Assembly: GCA_964420065.1 (NCBI GenBank)
Contig: CAYQQK010000012.1
Coordinates: forward strand, 1-59,117
Direction of reading: 5' to 3'
Source: CAYQQK01 sp964420065
Lineage (GTDB): Bacteria; Bacillota; Dethiobacteria; DTU022
Length of the DNA: 59,117 nucleotides
A program made the position numbers and the translations under genes. Of the stretch, positions 14,014 to 22,962 are shown in pieces (position 1 is the stretch's first letter; every line of letters starts with the position of its first letter). The notes below the pieces were generated by a model, which did no database searches, was not told the origin of the DNA, and was given only the letters and a program-made list of their open reading frames with translations.

Positions 14014-15279
14014 ATGTTCAAGTTTAGCGACGATAAGGGGCAATTGAAATGTTCTTTCTGCGGTAAAACCCAGGAACAGGTCCGGAAGCTTGTTGCCGGT
14101 CCCGGGGTTTATATTTGTGACGAGTGCATTGAACTTTGCAATGAGATCATTGAAGAAGAGATCGGTGATGAGACCGATTTTAGCCTGGTCGACCTGCCCA
14201 AGCCCCAGGAGATCAAACACGTTCTGGATCAGTATGTGATCGGGCAGGAGGACGCCAAAAAAGCACTCTCGGTTGCCGTTTACAACCACTACAAACGCAT
14301 CAATGCCGGCCAGAAGATGGAGGAGGTGGAGCTTCAGAAGAGCAACATCGTCCTCATCGGGCCGACCGGGGTGGGCAAAACCCTGCTTGCCCAGACCCTG
14401 GCCCGCATTTTGAACGTCCCCTTTGCCATCGCCGACGCCACATCGCTGACCGAGGCCGGTTATGTAGGGGAAGATGTTGAAAATATCCTCCTCAAACTGA
14501 TCCAGGCAGCCGATTACGATCTGGAAAAAGCGGAGAAGGGCATTATCTATATCGATGAAGTCGATAAAATCGCCCGCAAAACCGACAATCCATCCATTAC
14601 CCGGGATGTTTCGGGGGAGGGAGTTCAGCAGGCGCTGCTCAAAATTCTTGAGGGCACGGTAGCCAGCGTCCCGCCCCAGGGGGGGCGCAAGCATCCCCAC
14701 CAGGAATTCATGCAGATCGACACCACCGACATCCTCTTTATATGCGGCGGCGCCTTTGACGGGCTCGATAAGATCATCGGCGCGCGCATCGGTAAAAAGG
14801 GGATCGGGTTCGGGGCCGATGTGCGGGGCAAAGAGGAAAGACTGCTCGGGACAAATAACATCCTGCGCCAGGTCATGCCGCAGGACCTGCTTCGGTACGG
14901 GCTCATTCCCGAATTTGTCGGGCGAATTCCGGTCGTTTCCACCCTTGACCCCCTGGACGAGGAAGCCCTGGTGCGTATCCTCAAGGAACCTCGCAATGCG
15001 CTCTTGAAACAGTTTCAAAAACTGTTTGAACTGGACCGGGTGGCGCTGGAATTCAAGGACAGTTCCCTGCATGCGATTGCCCGTGAGGCCATCAAGCGAG
15101 AAACCGGGGCCCGCGGGTTAAGGGCCATCCTTGAAGAGGTTCTTCTCGAAGTAATGTTTGAGCTGCCCTCCCGGGAGGATGTCCGCCGTTGTGTCATTAC
15201 GCGTGAAGCGATTGAAAAAAGGGATAAGCCTGTTCTGGTAACCATGGAGAAACGCAAAAAAAAGGAAGAGACTGCTTGA
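14014..15279 (+). CDS. clpX: ATP-dependent Clp protease ATP-binding subunit ClpX
   Basis: ClpX unfolds substrates and threads them into ClpP. The 421-aa protein has an N-terminal zinc-binding domain with C13, C16, C35, C38 (CSFC and CDEC), an AAA+ domain with Walker A GPTGVGKT (about 115-122) and Walker B IIYIDEVDKI, and a ClpP-contact loop IGFGAD. The start is ATG 14014 after AAGAGGTGG. It is the last gene before a strong intrinsic terminator, so tig-clpP-clpX may form one transcript. Confidence 0.97.
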   Translation: MFKFSDDKGQLKCSFCGKTQEQVRKLVAGPGVYICDECIELCNEIIEEEIGDETDFSLVDLPKPQEIKHVLDQYVIGQEDAKKALSVAVYNHYKRINAGQKMEEVELQKSNIVLIGPTGVGKTLLAQTLARILNVPFAIADATSLTEAGYVGEDVENILLKLIQAADYDLEKAEKGIIYIDEVDKIARKTDNPSITRDVSGEGVQQALLKILEGTVASVPPQGGRKHPHQEFMQIDTTDILFICGGAFDGLDKIIGARIGKKGIGFGADVRGKEERLLGTNNILRQVMPQDLLRYGLIPEFVGRIPVVSTLDPLDEEALVRILKEPRNALLKQFQKLFELDRVALEFKDSSLHAIAREAIKRETGARGLRAILEEVLLEVMFELPSREDVRRCVITREAIEKRDKPVLVTMEKRKKKEETA

Positions 15280-15352
15280 CTTTTTTCTCGCCCCCATAAC
15301 TTTTCTTTTCGGCCCCGGCCTGTCATATTACCGTCTGTTCGTGCAAAACATG

Positions 15353-15387
15353 AAAAAGGACCGCCCTATTTGGGACGGTCCTTTTTT
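15353..15387 (+). terminator. Intrinsic terminator after clpX
   Basis: AAAAAGGACCG (15353-15363) pairs with CGGTCCTTTTT (15376-15386), with an inner CCC/GGG and a TATTT loop. The stem ends directly in TTTTTT. This is one of the clearest terminators in the window, and it also shows that the lonB frame upstream of 15479 is not coding. Confidence 0.93.
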
Positions 15388-15478
15388 GCGTGGTCTGTCG
15401 GCCATCCGGGATATTTTAACTGTTTCGCGGGGATACTACAGGTGCTTTTGTTCATCGCGGCGGCGGGGAGGGGTGGGT

Positions 15479-17122
15479 GTGGGCGGGTTTGCCGGAGTGC
15501 TGGGGATCATTCAGGTTTTTTTTGCCGTTGTGATCGGCCTCTATTTTTTCAACCTGTTAAAAAATCAACAGACCAGTCGCGTCGCCGTGGACCGGGAATC
15601 GCGTAAAGAGATGGACCAGCTTGAACGGATGCGCCAGATCTCGCTGACCGAACCGCTTTCGGAAAAAACCCGCCCGGCCACCTTCAGGGAGATCATCGGC
15701 CAGGATAGCGGGCTAAAGGCGTTGCGGGCGGCCATCTGCGGGCCCAACCCGCAGCACGTTATCCTCTACGGTCCCCCGGGGGTGGGGAAAACGGCCGCGG
15801 CGCGGCTGGTGCTGGAGGAAGCCAAGATCAATCCACTGAGCCCCTTCCTGGAGACGGCCCGGTTCATCGAGCTGGATGCGACTACGGCCCGGTTTGATGA
15901 ACGGGGCATTGCCGACCCGCTCATCGGCACCGTCCATGATCCGATCTATCAGGGGGCGGGACCCCTGGGGATGGCCGGGATCCCCCAGCCAAAACCGGGA
16001 GCGGTGACCAAGGCCCATGGGGGTATTCTTTTTATCGATGAAATCGGGGAACTGCATCCGATTCAGATGAACAAATTGTTGAAAGTACTTGAAGATCGCA
16101 AGGTGTTTCTGGAAAGCTCGTATTACAGCAGCGAGGATCAGAACATACCCCGGCACATCCATGAGATATTTCAAAAAGGGCTTCCGGCCGATTTCAGGCT
16201 GATCGGCGCCACGACCCGTATGCCCCATGAAATATCCCCGGCAATCCGTTCCCGCTGCCTCGAAATTTTTTTTCGCGGTCTCCTGCCCGGAGAGATCGGC
16301 CTGATCGCCGCCAACGCCGCCCGGCGGATCAGCTTTGTTTTGACCGGCGCCGCGTTGGAGGTCGTCAAACGTTATGCCAACAACGGGCGGGAGGCGGTCA
16401 ATATTATTCAGATGGCGGCGGGGATTGCTCAAACCGAGAATCGCACCTCCCTCGATGCCGGTGAGATCGAATGGGTTGTGAACAGCGGTCAGCTTTCGCC
16501 GCGACCCGAACGCAAACCTCCCTCCGAACCCCAGGTCGGATTTGTGAACGGCCTCGCGGTCTACGGTCCAAACATGGGCACCCTGATCGAAGTGGAAGCG
16601 GTCACGATTCCGGTTGAGCCCGGCCAGGGCAAGGTCAACATTACCGGAATCGTCGAGGAAGAAGAAATGGGCCGCATGGGCCATACCATCCGCCGCAAAG
16701 GAACGGCCAAAGGCGCGGCCGAAAATGTGATCACCGTGCTCAGCAGCTTTACCGGTCAGAATTTACGCGACTACGATATTCACTTGAACTTCCCCGGCGG
16801 GGTGCCGGTGGACGGGCCTTCGGCCGGAATTGCCATGGCCACGGCGATCTACTCCTCCTTGAAAGGCCTTGCGGTGGATCCCCTGGTGGCCATGACCGGA
16901 GAAGTTTCGGTACGGGGTCTGGTCCGTCCCGTGGGAGGGATCTTTGCCAAGCTGGAGGCGGCTGCGGAAGCCGGCGTAAAAAAGGTAATCTTGCCCGAGT
17001 ACAACTGGCAACAAAATTTTCAGGGACATTCCCGTTTGAAGGTAATTCCTGTGAGGCGACTGGAAGAGGTTTTTCGCGAAGTATTGTTCATCGATGCGGA
17101 GAAGCTGGCTCTACCTTCCTGA
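15479..17122 (+). CDS. lonB: ATP-dependent protease LonB
   Basis: LonB is a membrane-associated Lon-type protease of Firmicutes, linked to the forespore in Bacillus. The protein (547 aa) starts with one membrane segment (GIIQVFFAVVIGLYFFNLL), as in Bacillus LonB. It then has an AAA+ domain with Walker A YGPPGVGKT and a C-terminal protease domain with Ser near 448 (DGPSAG) and Lys near 490 (VGGIFAKLEAA). I set the start at GTG 15479, seven bases after GGGGAGG; an upstream in-frame ATG at 15341 lies before the terminator of clpX. It lies between clpX and lon, as in other spore formers. Confidence 0.94.
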   Translation: MGGFAGVLGIIQVFFAVVIGLYFFNLLKNQQTSRVAVDRESRKEMDQLERMRQISLTEPLSEKTRPATFREIIGQDSGLKALRAAICGPNPQHVILYGPPGVGKTAAARLVLEEAKINPLSPFLETARFIELDATTARFDERGIADPLIGTVHDPIYQGAGPLGMAGIPQPKPGAVTKAHGGILFIDEIGELHPIQMNKLLKVLEDRKVFLESSYYSSEDQNIPRHIHEIFQKGLPADFRLIGATTRMPHEISPAIRSRCLEIFFRGLLPGEIGLIAANAARRISFVLTGAALEVVKRYANNGREAVNIIQMAAGIAQTENRTSLDAGEIEWVVNSGQLSPRPERKPPSEPQVGFVNGLAVYGPNMGTLIEVEAVTIPVEPGQGKVNITGIVEEEEMGRMGHTIRRKGTAKGAAENVITVLSSFTGQNLRDYDIHLNFPGGVPVDGPSAGIAMATAIYSSLKGLAVDPLVAMTGEVSVRGLVRPVGGIFAKLEAAAEAGVKKVILPEYNWQQNFQGHSRLKVIPVRRLEEVFREVLFIDAEKLALPS

Positions 17123-17240
17123 AAAGGTTGTCTGTCCGGCCGAATGAAAAACAACTGATAAAGGGAAAGACTATGCGGGAAGCGAATACTATTTACAAAT
17201 AGGGACTTCCCATTTTTATTTTAAAGGAGGTGCAGGGCCG

Positions 17241-19649
17241 GTGAAAAAAGTGAAAAAAAAGATGAAACTTGCACTCCTGCCCTTGCGGGGATTGCTGGTT
17301 TTCCCGAACATGGTGCTGCACCTGGATGTAGGCCGAGAACGCTCGGTCAACGCCCTGGAAAAGGCCATGGTTGAAGACAACCAGATTCTTCTGGTCGCCC
17401 AAAAGGACGCCCGGGTTGATGAACCGGTGGAAGAAGATCTGTACCGTATCGGCACTGTCGCTGCCATCAAGCAGATGATCAAGCTGCCCGGGGGAACGAT
17501 CCGGGTTCTGGTCGAGGGTCTGGAGCGGGCGCGCATCGCCGCTTTCACCTCCACGGAACCTTACTTCATGATCGATGCTGTCCTGGAGCCGGACGAGGAA
17601 CCTCGCACACCGGAAACGGAAGCGCTCATGCGCAGCATTCTCTACTATTTTGAGCAGTATATCAAAATCAGCCGGAAAATCCCTCCCGAAACTCTGGCCA
17701 CTGTTTCCAGTATCGAGGATCCGGGGCGTCTGGCCGACATCATCGCTTCTCACCTTGCCTTGAAGGTTCCCCAAAAACAGGAGGTCCTGGAGGCGATCAG
17801 TCCCAAGAGCCGACTGGAGAAACTGAATGAACTGATGGGCCGCGAGATGGAGATCCTCGAAATCGAGCGGAAGATCAGCTTGCGGGTACGCAAGCAGATG
17901 GAAAAGACGCAAAAGGAATATTACCTGCGCGAACAGATGAAAGCGATCCAGAAAGAGCTCGGGGAAAAGGACGAACGGATGGCGGAAGCCGATGAGTACC
18001 GGGAGAGGATTGCGGAAGCCAAACTGCCCGAAGAGGTGGAAGAGAAGGCTTTGAAGGAGACGGACCGGCTTGAAAAAATGCCTCCGGCTGCCGCCGAAGG
18101 GATCGTGATCCGGACCTACCTCGACTGGCTTCTCGAATTGCCCTGGGCCGTCATTACTCCGGACCGGCTCGATCTTGACCGGGCCGAGCAAATATTGGAC
18201 GAAGATCACTATGGCCTGCGCAAGGTAAAGGAACGAATCGTCGAGTACCTGGCGGTACGCCAGCTCGCTGAAAAACTGAAAGGGCCGATCCTGTGTCTGG
18301 TCGGGCCGCCGGGGGTGGGGAAGACATCGCTCGCCCGTTCCATCGCCCGGGCGCTGGAACGTAATTTCGTGCGCATTTCTCTGGGCGGGGTGCGGGACGA
18401 GGCTGAAGTTCGCGGGCACCGACGCACTTACGTTGGCGCGCTTCCGGGGCGGATCATTCAGGGGATGCGCCAGGCCAAATCGCGCAATCCGGTTTTCCTG
18501 ATGGATGAGATCGATAAGATGTCAACCGATTTCCGGGGCGATCCTTCCTCGGCGTTGCTGGAGGTCCTCGATCCCGAACAGAACCACGCCTTCAGCGATC
18601 ACTATATCGAGGTCCCCTTCGATCTTTCCCAGGTCATGTTTATTACCACGGCCAACGCCACGTTTAACATCCCCCAGCCGTTGCAGGACCGGATGGAGAT
18701 CATTCATCTTCCCGGTTATACCGAGGAAGACAAGGTGGAAATTGCCCGGCGGCATCTCATCCCCAAACAACTGGAGGAACATGGCCTTTCCCCGGAAAAC
18801 CTGAACATTTCCGAAGGTGCGGTGCGGCGGATTGTGCGGGAATATACCCGCGAAGCGGGGGTCCGTAACCTGGAACGCAGCCTTGCCGGTATTTGCCGCA
18901 AGGTTGCCCGCGAGGTAGTGAAGGATCGGGAGCAGCGGATCCGGGTGCGGAGCCAGGGCATGCAGAAATACCTTGGCGTACCCCGCTATCGTTATGGCCT
19001 GGCCCAGAAAGAAGATGAGGTCGGGGTCGCGACCGGGTTGGCTTGGACCGAGGCCGGGGGGGACCTGCTGGCCATCGAAGTGGCATTGATCCGGGGGAAA
19101 GGGAAGACGATCCTTACCGGCAAACTGGGGGACGTGATGAAAGAATCCGCCCAGGCCGCATTGAGCTACGTCCGATCGCGCGGTGAAGTGATTGCGTTGG
19201 ATGATAATTTTTACGAAAACCACGATCTTCACATTCATATCCCCGAAGGGGCCATTCCCAAGGACGGCCCGTCGGCGGGGATCACCATGGCTACCGCTCT
19301 TGCTTCCGCCCTGGTCCGTGCCCCGGTGCGCCGGGATGTGACCATGACCGGGGAGATCACCCTGCGCGGGCGGGTCTTGCCTGTGGGCGGGATCAAGGAA
19401 AAGGTTTTGGCGGCCCACCGGGCGGGGATCCGCAAGGTGGTTTTACCGGCGGACAACCGCAAGGATTTGAGCGACATCCCGGAAAACGTACGGCGCCGGA
19501 TGGAGTTCATCCTTGTCGACCATATGGACGAAGTTCTGGAAACGGCCATTGCCGGGGACCGGTTCACGAAAAGCCCGGGTATATCCGGCGGGGTGCTCCA
19601 GGGTGATGAACTGGCCCGCAACGAGGATCGGCCGCAGTTGCGGCATTAA
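17241..19649 (+). CDS. lon: ATP-dependent protease La (LonA)
   Basis: Lon degrades misfolded and short-lived regulatory proteins in the cytoplasm. The 802-aa protein has the N-terminal LAN substrate-binding domain, a coiled-coil region (about 190-280), an AAA+ module with Walker A GPPGVGKTS, and the C-terminal serine-lysine protease domain with S678 (DGPSAGITMA) and Lys near 721 (GGIKEKVLAAHRAG). GTG 17241 is preceded by AAAGGAGG with 10 bases between. The 118-base gap before it contains no clear promoter or CIRCE/CtsR operator. EngB follows after 64 bases. Confidence 0.97.
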   Translation: MKKVKKKMKLALLPLRGLLVFPNMVLHLDVGRERSVNALEKAMVEDNQILLVAQKDARVDEPVEEDLYRIGTVAAIKQMIKLPGGTIRVLVEGLERARIAAFTSTEPYFMIDAVLEPDEEPRTPETEALMRSILYYFEQYIKISRKIPPETLATVSSIEDPGRLADIIASHLALKVPQKQEVLEAISPKSRLEKLNELMGREMEILEIERKISLRVRKQMEKTQKEYYLREQMKAIQKELGEKDERMAEADEYRERIAEAKLPEEVEEKALKETDRLEKMPPAAAEGIVIRTYLDWLLELPWAVITPDRLDLDRAEQILDEDHYGLRKVKERIVEYLAVRQLAEKLKGPILCLVGPPGVGKTSLARSIARALERNFVRISLGGVRDEAEVRGHRRTYVGALPGRIIQGMRQAKSRNPVFLMDEIDKMSTDFRGDPSSALLEVLDPEQNHAFSDHYIEVPFDLSQVMFITTANATFNIPQPLQDRMEIIHLPGYTEEDKVEIARRHLIPKQLEEHGLSPENLNISEGAVRRIVREYTREAGVRNLERSLAGICRKVAREVVKDREQRIRVRSQGMQKYLGVPRYRYGLAQKEDEVGVATGLAWTEAGGDLLAIEVALIRGKGKTILTGKLGDVMKESAQAALSYVRSRGEVIALDDNFYENHDLHIHIPEGAIPKDGPSAGITMATALASALVRAPVRRDVTMTGEITLRGRVLPVGGIKEKVLAAHRAGIRKVVLPADNRKDLSDIPENVRRRMEFILVDHMDEVLETAIAGDRFTKSPGISGGVLQGDELARNEDRPQLRH

Positions 19650-19713
19650 ATGAGTAACCGGGCGGGGGCGGCGGTTTCTCCGCCCGCCGTCCCTTTGATC
19701 CGGGGGGATTTCC

Positions 19714-20340
19714 ATGCGGCCTGAAACGGTTGAATTACTGGTGGTTGCCGGGCGAAAACAAGAATTCCCGGCGGAACTCCTTCCCGAAATAGCCATCATC
19801 GGCCGTTCCAACGTCGGCAAATCATCCCTGATCAACAGCCTCCTCGGGCGGAAAAAACTGGCCGCAACCAGCGGCACCCCGGGCAAGACCCGGGCGCTCT
19901 TTTTTTATCGGGTCAACTCCGTTTTCAGCCTGGTCGACCTGCCCGGTTACGGCTATGCTTGTATTTCCCGGGAACGCCGCCAGGCCTGGGCCCCGTTGAT
20001 CGAAACATACCTCTCCGAACGAAAAATCTTGAAAGGCTGCCTGCACCTGCTTGATGTGCGTATCGATCCGACCGCACAGGATTTGCAGATGCGGCACTGG
20101 CTGGAGCACCATCATCTCAAAACGATTACCGTGGCGACCAAGGCCGATAAACTTTCCCGTGGTGCCCTGATCGGACGTCTGAACCGGATCGCCGCTGCTC
20201 TGGGCCTGTCCCCGGCGGAACGCCCCCTGCCCTACTCGGTCCCGAAAGGGACCGGCCGCAAGGAACTGTGGGCCGCGCTCACTGCCTTGGTGCAGCAGCC
20301 GGACGGGACGGGGACAGGAGGACGTCAGACTGTGCGATAA
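19714..20340 (+). CDS. engB: Ribosome biogenesis GTPase EngB/YsxC
   Basis: EngB is an essential GTPase of large-subunit assembly. The 208-aa protein has G1 GRSNVGKSS (about 30-38), a G2 threonine (TSGTPGKT), G3 DLPGYGYA and G4 TKADK. The start is ATG 19714. The final codons (about residues 197-208, GTGTGGRQTVR) come from the left end of an inverted-repeat element (20305-20500), so the C-terminal tail differs from family members, which usually end near this point. The catalytic part is intact, and placement after lon is typical of Firmicutes. Confidence 0.95.
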   Translation: MRPETVELLVVAGRKQEFPAELLPEIAIIGRSNVGKSSLINSLLGRKKLAATSGTPGKTRALFFYRVNSVFSLVDLPGYGYACISRERRQAWAPLIETYLSERKILKGCLHLLDVRIDPTAQDLQMRHWLEHHHLKTITVATKADKLSRGALIGRLNRIAAALGLSPAERPLPYSVPKGTGRKELWAALTALVQQPDGTGTGGRQTVR

Positions 20341-20500
20341 ATAATGCTCGGAATTCATTTTCCCCACAGTGGCAATAAAGCAGTCTAAAATTAGGGAACA
20401 GGGTTATTAAATTGGGGTAAAAAAGAAGGTTGTTCCCCACATCATCCGCTTTCATTTGGGAAAGAGGTAGTTATCACACAGTCTGACGTCCCACCGTCCC
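20305..20500. repeat. MITE-like inverted-repeat element
   Basis: The sequence GGACGTCAGACTGTGCGATAA (20320-20340) recurs inverted at 20471-20491 with one mismatch. Both arms are flanked on the outside by GGGACG-type sequence (20305-20310 and 20494-20500). The interior (20341-20470) is AT-richer than its surroundings, has no ORF and contains a TTCCCCACA direct repeat (20360-20368, 20433-20441). The left arm supplies the last codons and stop of engB; the right arm ends at the stop codon of the convergent ABC permease gene. Size and structure suggest a non-autonomous transposable element, possibly of the REP/Y1-transposase type. Confidence 0.6.
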
Positions 20501-21330
20501 TATTTACGCCGGCCGGGCAGGCGCCAGCTTCGTTCGCCGCCGACCCGGATGTCGCGGTGCAGGAAAAGAAGCCAGGCTGCGACCAGCAGCGGCAGCGAGG
20601 TTGCACAGAGGCCGGCCAGCCAGTTCAGATTCAACCCCTCCACCGCCGTGCCGCCCTGGTAATAATGAAGCGGGGTGTACCTGATCAGCGGATCCAGCGT
20701 GTCGTTGATCTTGGCCAGCCCCTGGAGGAGGTAGTTTCCCACCAGGACGGCTCCGGTGAGCATGCCGGCCTGGCGGGCTGCGGGCAAGATCATGCTCAAA
20801 AGCAGGGCGATGGAGGTAAAGAGCAGCAGCACTGCCAGCAGCGGCAGGAAGGGGCGCAGCAGCTCCAGGGGGCTCAGGGCAAGCCCCACGGAACTGGAGG
20901 GTAGAAGCCAGCATAGCCAGCCGGCTGCCAAAATAAGGATCAGGGCTGCGATCAGGCCGGACAGTCTTCCGAAAAATAAGCCCGCGCGGCTGATCGGGTG
21001 AGCCAGAACCAGGTCGAGCGTCCCCTTCTCTTCGTCCCCGGCCAGCAAACCGGCTCCGGCACTGACGGCAAAAATACCGATGATCAGGTGCAGGTAGGAG
21101 AAGTAATAAACGTCGAGGAAACCCATGGGGGTGCTGATGATCGTAATGTTTTCAAAAAAGGCGAGGACCGCACCGGGAAACATGGCGATAAAATCGTCCA
21201 GCAGATCGCCCATTTCGGTCATGGATGGGTAGAAAAAGGCCATCAGTAACCCGTAAATCCCGATGCCGGCAGCCCAGCCGGCGATCTGCCCGCGCAGGCG
21301 GCGCAAAGTATGTTTGAATTCCGCCGCCAT
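20500..21330 (-). CDS. ABC-2 type transporter permease
   Basis: This 276-aa membrane protein has about six hydrophobic segments and the layout of ABC-2 permeases such as those of bacitracin or sodium exporters. The segment AGAGLLAGDEEKGTLDLVLAHPISR is the characteristic cytoplasmic loop of this family. ATG 21330 lies one base after the stop of the ATPase gene, so the two form one transporter. The substrate is not evident. The stop codon TAG abuts the right arm of the inverted-repeat element. Confidence 0.88.
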   Translation of the reverse strand: MAAEFKHTLRRLRGQIAGWAAGIGIYGLLMAFFYPSMTEMGDLLDDFIAMFPGAVLAFFENITIISTPMGFLDVYYFSYLHLIIGIFAVSAGAGLLAGDEEKGTLDLVLAHPISRAGLFFGRLSGLIAALILILAAGWLCWLLPSSSVGLALSPLELLRPFLPLLAVLLLFTSIALLLSMILPAARQAGMLTGAVLVGNYLLQGLAKINDTLDPLIRYTPLHYYQGGTAVEGLNLNWLAGLCATSLPLLVAAWLLFLHRDIRVGGERSWRLPGRRK

Positions 21331-21331
21331 C

Positions 21332-22249
21332 CTATTTCATTCCCCCGTTCCCGTCGTTTTTGTAAAAGGCCAGAAAAATTTCTTCCAACGATAGGTGTTG
21401 GCTCTGCAGGTCGTTCACCGGAAATGCGGCCAGCGCCTTGATCAGGTGGTCTACCTCGCCTTCCACCTGCAGGGTGATCTCCATCCCACTTTCCTGTTCG
21501 ATCATGGAAACGCCTTGCAGCATGGTCAGGGGGCCCGGATCGATCGCCTCGCGGAAACGGATCCGGTAGCGGCGCAGCGCCAGATCAACCAGCCGGCCGG
21601 GCTCGGTTTCTTCTACGATGACGCCTTTGCGGATGATGGCCACCCGTTCGGCGATGGCCTCCACTTCGCTGATCACGTGCGAGGAGAAGAAAACGGTAGC
21701 GCCGTTGTCCCGGGCCTCCCGGAGCAGGCGGTAAACCTCCCGCTGCATCAGCGGGTCCAGCCCGCTCGTCGGTTCATCCAGCAACAGCAGTGCTGGCCGG
21801 GCCATCAGGGCCTGAAGCAGACCTACTTTCTGTTTGTTGCCCTTGGAAAGGTTTTTGATCGGGACTTCCAGGTCCAGCTCGAGCCTGGCGGCGAGGCGGC
21901 GCAGGTAATGCCGGTTACTCCGGCGGCCACGCAAGTCGTTGAAATAACGCAGCGCTTGCCCGACCGTGAGGTTACCTTCCAGGCTCAGTTCGCCGGGCAG
22001 GTAGCCCGTACGGGAGCGGACGCCGACCGGATTTTTTGACGGATCCAGGCCCAGCACGCGTATTGAACCGGACCGGGGGCGGATCAGGTCCAGCAGGCAA
22101 CGAATGGTGGTGGTTTTCCCGGCCCCGTTGGGGCCAAGAAAACCGAAAATTGCGCCGCGTTCCACACGTAAATTTACCCCGCGCAGCGCCCTCACCGGAC
22201 CGTAGTCCTTGGTCAGCCCTTTGATTTCAATTGCCGGAGGATGCTTCAT
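21332..22249 (-). CDS. ABC transporter ATP-binding protein
   Basis: This 305-aa ATPase of the CcmA/DrrA-type exporter group has Walker A GPNGAGKTTT, signature LSKGNKQK, Walker B LLLLDEP and a switch His (SSHV). The C-terminal region after about residue 220 is an extension usual in ABC-2 partners. It is adjacent to its permease and downstream of bioY on the same strand (81-base gap). No substrate can be inferred; antimicrobial or drug efflux are common roles in the family. Confidence 0.92.
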   Translation of the reverse strand: MKHPPAIEIKGLTKDYGPVRALRGVNLRVERGAIFGFLGPNGAGKTTTIRCLLDLIRPRSGSIRVLGLDPSKNPVGVRSRTGYLPGELSLEGNLTVGQALRYFNDLRGRRSNRHYLRRLAARLELDLEVPIKNLSKGNKQKVGLLQALMARPALLLLDEPTSGLDPLMQREVYRLLREARDNGATVFFSSHVISEVEAIAERVAIIRKGVIVEETEPGRLVDLALRRYRIRFREAIDPGPLTMLQGVSMIEQESGMEITLQVEGEVDHLIKALAAFPVNDLQSQHLSLEEIFLAFYKNDGNGGMK

Positions 22250-22330
22250 CTTGTCTTATTATTTCAATTCGGGAACAATTATTCCTGCAAAGGGGCTGCC
22301 GCAAGGAAATTGTGCTTGATGTCGCGTTAC

Positions 22331-22891
22331 TCAGGGAAACCGGTCCTGGGATCGACTGAAAAGGCCCGGCTTGCGGGTTGCCCGCAACGCCGGCACCAGT
22401 GCCGTGGCCAGGCCGGCTTTGGCCAGGTCCGGAAAAAGGTACGGGATCACACCGGCCAGGATGGTCCGGGTAGCGTCGAGGCGCATGATCAAACCGAGCT
22501 GCAACGCTCCGGCGATATAACAGGAGAAGAGGCAGATGAACAGGGCGGCGGCGGTGCGCCCGCGCCCCGGGTTGGCCCGCCCCTGCAGGAGCCGGCCCCC
22601 CAGGTAGACCCCCGGAAGGAAACCGAGCAGGTACCCGCCGGTCGGTCCAAGCAGCACCGGCAGGCCGCCGCGCCCCGCAGCAAACACCGGCGCTCCGGCG
22701 GCTCCAAGGAGCAGGTAAGCCAGCACTGCCAGAAAGGCCTGCCGCCCTTCCAGGAAAAAAATAACCAGGAAGATCCCCAGGGTTTGCCCGGTGACCGGCA
22801 CCGGAGAGAACGGGAGGGGGATCGCGATCTGGGCCAGCAGTGCCTGCAGTGCCGTAAAAAGGGCGATCAGGGTTAACTGTCGTAGTTGCAT
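22331..22891 (-). CDS. bioY: Biotin transporter BioY
   Basis: BioY is the biotin-binding S component of ECF transporters. The 186-aa protein has six hydrophobic segments and the family signature PFSPVPVTGQTLGIFLV near the N-terminus, with LLGPTGGYLLGF later. The ECF ATPases and T component are not nearby; BioY often borrows a shared module. It lies 71 bases after the biotin ligase gene on the same strand, which gives a small biotin uptake and attachment operon. The start is ATG 22891. Confidence 0.94.
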   Translation of the reverse strand: MQLRQLTLIALFTALQALLAQIAIPLPFSPVPVTGQTLGIFLVIFFLEGRQAFLAVLAYLLLGAAGAPVFAAGRGGLPVLLGPTGGYLLGFLPGVYLGGRLLQGRANPGRGRTAAALFICLFSCYIAGALQLGLIMRLDATRTILAGVIPYLFPDLAKAGLATALVPALRATRKPGLFSRSQDRFP

Positions 22892-22962
22892 CTATTTGTT
22901 CTTTCCAGATCCGGTTTCCACCGGGTGATTTCGATTTGCCTTTGTCCCCGGGCGGGTCGAAG

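Noticed and set aside
13981..15072. Long minus-strand open frame opposite clpX (363 codons)
   Set aside because: It is the mirror of clpX, has no recognisable domain and no ribosome binding site; high GC content keeps such antisense frames open. The same applies to frames opposite lon (17193-18419), valS (27801-29336) and rnfC (32622-33653).
15341..15478. N-terminal extension of LonB
   Set aside because: The first part forms the clpX terminator and the encoded residues do not resemble LonB; GTG 15479 has a proper ribosome binding site.
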